Source: an uncultured Collinsella sp. (GTDB lineage: Bacteria > Actinomycetota > Coriobacteriia > Coriobacteriales > Coriobacteriaceae). From it: 16,643 bases of DNA. This document shows, piece after piece, positions 13,899 to 16,643 of this stretch. Where the stretch lies: assembly GCA_900549135.1 (NCBI GenBank), contig URNI01000039.1:1-16643 (forward strand). The letters run 5' to 3'. The notes under the pieces were generated by a model. The model was not told the DNA's origin and did no database searches. It worked only from the letters and a program-made list of their open reading frames with translations. The position numbers and the translations under genes are program-made. Position 1 is the stretch's first letter, and each line of letters begins with the position of its first letter.

Positions 13899-13969
13899 TA
13901 TGCATCCTTCCCACGATCCGGCTACCGTGCCGGCACACAGCACATCGTAGGAGGCAGCGAGTTCAAATT

Positions 13970-13988
13970 CATTAGCTGGGAGCTAATG
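13970..13988. promoter_or_regulatory. Perfect dyad in the divergent intergenic region
   Basis: CATTAGCT-GGG-AGCTAATG is a perfect 8-bp inverted repeat with a 3-base centre, lying between the FxLYD gene and the OYE gene. A second palindrome, GTGCCGGCAC (13927-13936), is nearer the FxLYD start. Either may be a regulator site. No regulator gene in the window is clearly linked. Confidence 0.35.
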
Positions 13989-14058
13989 TCGCAACACAAC
14001 TTGCCATCCGACGCTCATTAAGTCCTTTTTTTCCTTCACCGAACTCATGCCTTTGTTG

Positions 14059-14086
14059 TTGACTATTAAACATTTAGACGTAAACT
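14059..14086 (+). promoter_or_regulatory. Promoter of the OYE - aconitase X operon
   Basis: TTGACT (14059-14064), a 16-base spacer and TAAACT (14081-14086) form a reasonable vegetative promoter. Transcription would start near 14093, about 30 bases before the proposed TTG start. Confidence 0.55.
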
Positions 14087-14122
14087 GCTTTGTTACCTTG
14101 TCAACATCTGAAAGGAACCTCA

Positions 14123-16444
14123 TTGGGAAAAGACGTACTGGTGCAGCAACTCGTCGACTCATTCGACAGCTGGCCCGCCAAAAAATCCGGTTGCGGATCG
14201 TCCCGCATGACACAAGAGCTCTATCCTTTTGACAAGCTCTTCTCTCCCATCAAAATTAACAAGCTCACCGTCAAAAACCGCATTGTCATGGCACCGATGG
14301 GCAATATCGACATGTGCGAGGAAACTGGCCGCCCCAGTGACATGATGCTGCAGTACTTTTTCGCCCGCGCCAAAGGCGGCTGCGGCCTCATCACAACAGG
14401 ACTCGTGCCGGTAAGCCACGGCATCGATACCACGGTCACCGAGCTGGACAAGCTCACCTATTTCCCGCGCATCGATCGAAGCCGAACCGTCATGGCAGGC
14501 TGGCGCGACCTTGCCCAAGGTGTCCATGCCTTCGGATCGCGCATTTTTGTCCAGCTTACGGCTGGACTCGGCCGCGTGGGCAACCCGCAATGCCTCATCA
14601 CGCAAAAGAAGTTTCCGGTCTCGGCGAGTTTCTTGCCTAACTACTACATCCCCGCCATTCCATGCATGCGCCTCTCGGACCAAAAGCTGCGCCGTATCGT
14701 AAACAATATCGGCCAAGCGGCGGCCGATGCCTATGCCATGGGCATCGATGGCGTCTATTTGCACGGGCACGAGGGCTATCTTATCGAGCAGCTCGGAAAC
14801 CCCGCCTTTAACCATCGCAAGCTTGGACGTTATGCCGATTGGCGTCAATTTGGCCTCGATATGGTCAAAGAAATCCGTCGCCGCGTTGGGCCCGACTACC
14901 CCATCATGTACCGCATCGACCTTTCGCTTGCACTCGAGGAAACCTATGACGAGCAGGTCATGAATTCGACCTATCTGGGACGCATGCGCGGCGGCCGCAC
15001 AGTCGAACAGACCCTGTGTTATATGGAAGAGCTCGTGGCGGCGGGAGTAGACATCTTTGACGTCGACCTTGGTTGCTATGACAACTGGTGGATGCCCCAC
15101 CCGCCTGCGAGCATGCCCGCAGGCTGCTTCGTTCCCGTGGCGCGCGCCGTTCGAGAGCGCTTTGCCGCCGACAATATCCGCTCCAATGCCGGCCTTCCCG
15201 TGCCCGTTGTCGCAGTGGGTAAGTTGGGCTACCCCGACATTGCCGAACGCGCCCTTCGCAATGGCGACGCCGATATGATCATGCTCGGACGCCCGCTGCT
15301 TGCGGATCCCGAGTGGCCCAACAAGGCGTACGCCGGTCGCGTGGCAGATATTCGCCCCTGCATCGGATGCCAGGAAGGATGCCTCAACGAGTTTGTCGAA
15401 GGGGGCCATCCGCAGTGTGCCGTCAATCCACGCTGCAGCTTTGAATACCTCATGCCCCAGGCACCCGCTTCCACCACAGAACCCAAACGCATAGCGGTGA
15501 TAGGAGCCGGACCCGCCGGGATGGTCTGTGCGCTAATCGCCGCGCGTCGTGGCCACGACGTAAAGCTCATCGACGCCGAAGATGAACTTGGAGGAAAACT
15601 CCTCTCCGCCAGCGCCGCCCGGATCAAGTTCGACCTCGATAACTACCGATCATATCTTGTTCAACAGGTGCGCGAGCAGGCAGAAAAACCCAACGGGAAC
15701 CTGACACTCGAACTTGGACGGGCAGCACGCGCCGAAGATCTTGCAAAAGCAGACTTCGACGCAATCGTGTGTGCGACAGGCACTTCCAATGCGATACCGC
15801 CCATCCCCGGCCTTACGGAGCTTGCAGCATCGGGCCATGCCGTGCAGGCAACGCAGCTACTGCGCCAACCCGCGCTGCTTGGCAACGCCAAAACCGTCGC
15901 CATCATTGGCGGAGGGGCCGTGGGCTGCGAGGTTGCCCAATGGCTCACCGTCGAACACGGCATACCGCAGGTCAGCGTAATTGAAATGCTGCCTCACATG
16001 ATGCAGGGCGCCTGCACGGCAAATCGTGGCCACCTACTCCATGCGCTCAGGGGACGCAATGTGCGGCTCCTCAATATGACACGCGTCGAGCGCGCGGAGG
16101 TCGGCGGCAAACGCGAGTCTGGGGCCCCATCGAGGTGTACGCGTCTCCATTTGAGTCGCAACTGCCACAAAAACGTTCCCGACCCCTACGTATCGTGGTC
16201 ACCGGTCTTGCCCGAGAACGTCGAAAATCCGCTTGCACCCAAAATCGGCAACGACTGGAAGTCACTCGAGCTAACCTGCGACCTGGTAATCATTGCCTGC
16301 GGCGGACACCCCGACGACGCGCTGTTCTACAAACTGCAGCAGACGCACGCCGCAGACGAGTTGCATAACATCGGCGATGGGTTTGCACCCGGCCGTGTAC
16401 TCGAAGCGGTCCGTGCGGCATACCGGCTCGGCACCAATATCTAA
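14123..16444 (+). CDS. OYE/2,4-dienoyl-CoA reductase-type FMN, 4Fe-4S, FAD oxidoreductase
   Basis: This protein of 773 residues belongs to the family of 2,4-dienoyl-CoA reductase, 2-enoate reductase, BaiCD/BaiH and trimethylamine dehydrogenase. The FMN TIM barrel spans about 33-400 (F-S-P-I-K-I-N-K, N-R-I-V-M-A-P-M). A 4Fe-4S cluster is bound by C413, C416, C420 and C432. An FAD/NAD(P) part follows, with G-A-G-P-A-G at 461-466 and G-G-G-A-V-G at 596-601. In the barrel the usual H-G-A-H-G-Y-L reads H-G-H-E-G-Y-L (214-220), and Y-G-G-S reads Y-A-D-W. A Coriobacteria-like insertion at about 655-718 makes it longer than the usual 640-680. The TTG start at 14123 has AAAGGA six bases upstream; ATG 14207 would remove 28 residues. 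It lies 21 bases before aconitase X. The substrate is unknown. Confidence 0.88.
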   Translation: MGKDVLVQQLVDSFDSWPAKKSGCGSSRMTQELYPFDKLFSPIKINKLTVKNRIVMAPMGNIDMCEETGRPSDMMLQYFFARAKGGCGLITTGLVPVSHGIDTTVTELDKLTYFPRIDRSRTVMAGWRDLAQGVHAFGSRIFVQLTAGLGRVGNPQCLITQKKFPVSASFLPNYYIPAIPCMRLSDQKLRRIVNNIGQAAADAYAMGIDGVYLHGHEGYLIEQLGNPAFNHRKLGRYADWRQFGLDMVKEIRRRVGPDYPIMYRIDLSLALEETYDEQVMNSTYLGRMRGGRTVEQTLCYMEELVAAGVDIFDVDLGCYDNWWMPHPPASMPAGCFVPVARAVRERFAADNIRSNAGLPVPVVAVGKLGYPDIAERALRNGDADMIMLGRPLLADPEWPNKAYAGRVADIRPCIGCQEGCLNEFVEGGHPQCAVNPRCSFEYLMPQAPASTTEPKRIAVIGAGPAGMVCALIAARRGHDVKLIDAEDELGGKLLSASAARIKFDLDNYRSYLVQQVREQAEKPNGNLTLELGRAARAEDLAKADFDAIVCATGTSNAIPPIPGLTELAASGHAVQATQLLRQPALLGNAKTVAIIGGGAVGCEVAQWLTVEHGIPQVSVIEMLPHMMQGACTANRGHLLHALRGRNVRLLNMTRVERAEVGGKRESGAPSRCTRLHLSRNCHKNVPDPYVSWSPVLPENVENPLAPKIGNDWKSLELTCDLVIIACGGHPDDALFYKLQQTHAADELHNIGDGFAPGRVLEAVRAAYRLGTNI

Positions 16445-16465
16445 CACGAAAGGATGGGCTCACAG

Positions 16466-16643
16466 ATGAACCTGACCTCCCAACAACAAGCCCTGCTCGA
16501 CGGCGCCAAGGGCCCCGCCATGGCCAAAGTGGTCAAGACCCTCGTTATGTACGGCGAATGCTTTGGCGCCGAGCGTATGGTTCCCGTGACCGGCGCAAAC
16601 GGTCATCTTGTCACAAGTTTTGGCCTCTCCATGCTCGGTCCAG
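16466..16643 (+). CDS. Aconitase X family hydro-lyase, partial (5' end)
   Basis: The first 59 codons are present before the window ends. They match the N-terminus of aconitase X (AcnX, formerly DUF521): L-T-S-Q-Q-Q-A-L-L-D-G-A-K-G-P-A-M-A-K, then Y-G-E-C-F-G-A-E-R-M-V-P-V-T-G-A-N. Known members are cis-3-hydroxy-L-proline dehydratase and mevalonate 5-phosphate dehydratase, both iron-sulfur hydro-lyases. GAAAGGA lies about twelve bases before the ATG. It follows the OYE gene by 21 bases and is clearly the next gene of that operon. Which AcnX reaction applies cannot be told from this part. Confidence 0.85.
   Translation, partial: MNLTSQQQALLDGAKGPAMAKVVKTLVMYGECFGAERMVPVTGANGHLVTSFGLSMLGP

Noticed and set aside
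14159..15409. A 416-codon open frame on the minus strand
   Set aside because: It is antisense to the OYE barrel, whose motifs and ribosome site are convincing; the frame has low-complexity His/Asp/Gly-rich content typical of shadows.
1..16643. Prophage, integrase, insertion sequence, tRNA or rRNA genes
   Set aside because: No transposase, integrase, phage structural gene, tRNA cloverleaf or rRNA segment was recognised in any frame or strand.

Overview
The window reads as chromosomal DNA from a gut-type Actinomycetota of the class Coriobacteriia, most likely Collinsella or a close relative. The basis is high-GC coding bias, GAAAGGA-type ribosome binding sites, GTG/TTG starts, an LPxTG-anchored C69 dipeptidase, a CbiO-type fused ECF ATPase, and a 4Fe-4S/FMN/FAD oxidoreductase next to an aconitase X gene. 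The genus is an inference from overall resemblance; no 16S or marker gene is present.

Layout. (1) 23-1925, minus strand: an RNase D gene followed by a YugP-type membrane zinc metallopeptidase. (2) 2024-3123, plus strand: a divergent diacylglycerol-kinase-family gene, a 30-residue single-pass membrane microprotein tightly coupled to it, and a strong terminator. (3) 3199-5357: a promoter, a leader with a hairpin, and a secreted, cell-wall-anchored C69 dipeptidase, ending in a terminator. (4) 5362-8942: a complete ECF-type transporter operon (S component, fused double ATPase, EcfT). It is preceded by what reads as a classical tryptophan attenuator: a 22-codon leader ORF with three consecutive Trp codons, then an intrinsic terminator with a UUCG loop. 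The leader contains an alternative pairing (antiterminator) and a long 20-bp pairing that straddles the terminator. A 44-bp near-palindrome lies between the S and ATPase genes. (5) 8943-10090: a truncated aspartate/glutamate racemase remnant whose last codons come from an inverted-repeat element, then a MOSC-domain gene. (6) 10091-11498: a region dense in inverted repeats, then a secreted PcsB/CwlO-like coiled-coil protein ending in a lysozyme-like domain. (7) 11497-13898, minus strand: an FxLYD-type membrane-anchored protein, a small HTH regulator, and a membrane-anchored Ser/Thr protein kinase, all codirectional and probably linked. (8) 14059-16643, plus strand: a divergent promoter, a large OYE/2,4-dienoyl-CoA-reductase-type flavoprotein with an altered active-site motif, and the start of an aconitase X gene, probably one catabolic operon.

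The most notable system is the tryptophan-attenuated ECF transporter. The leader peptide, not the S-component sequence, points to tryptophan (or a closely related indole compound) as the transported substrate, and the pieces of the switch can be laid out base by base. Second is the OYE-aconitase X pair, whose substrate is unknown. The oxidoreductase carries Glu where most relatives have the substrate-anchoring His/Asn.
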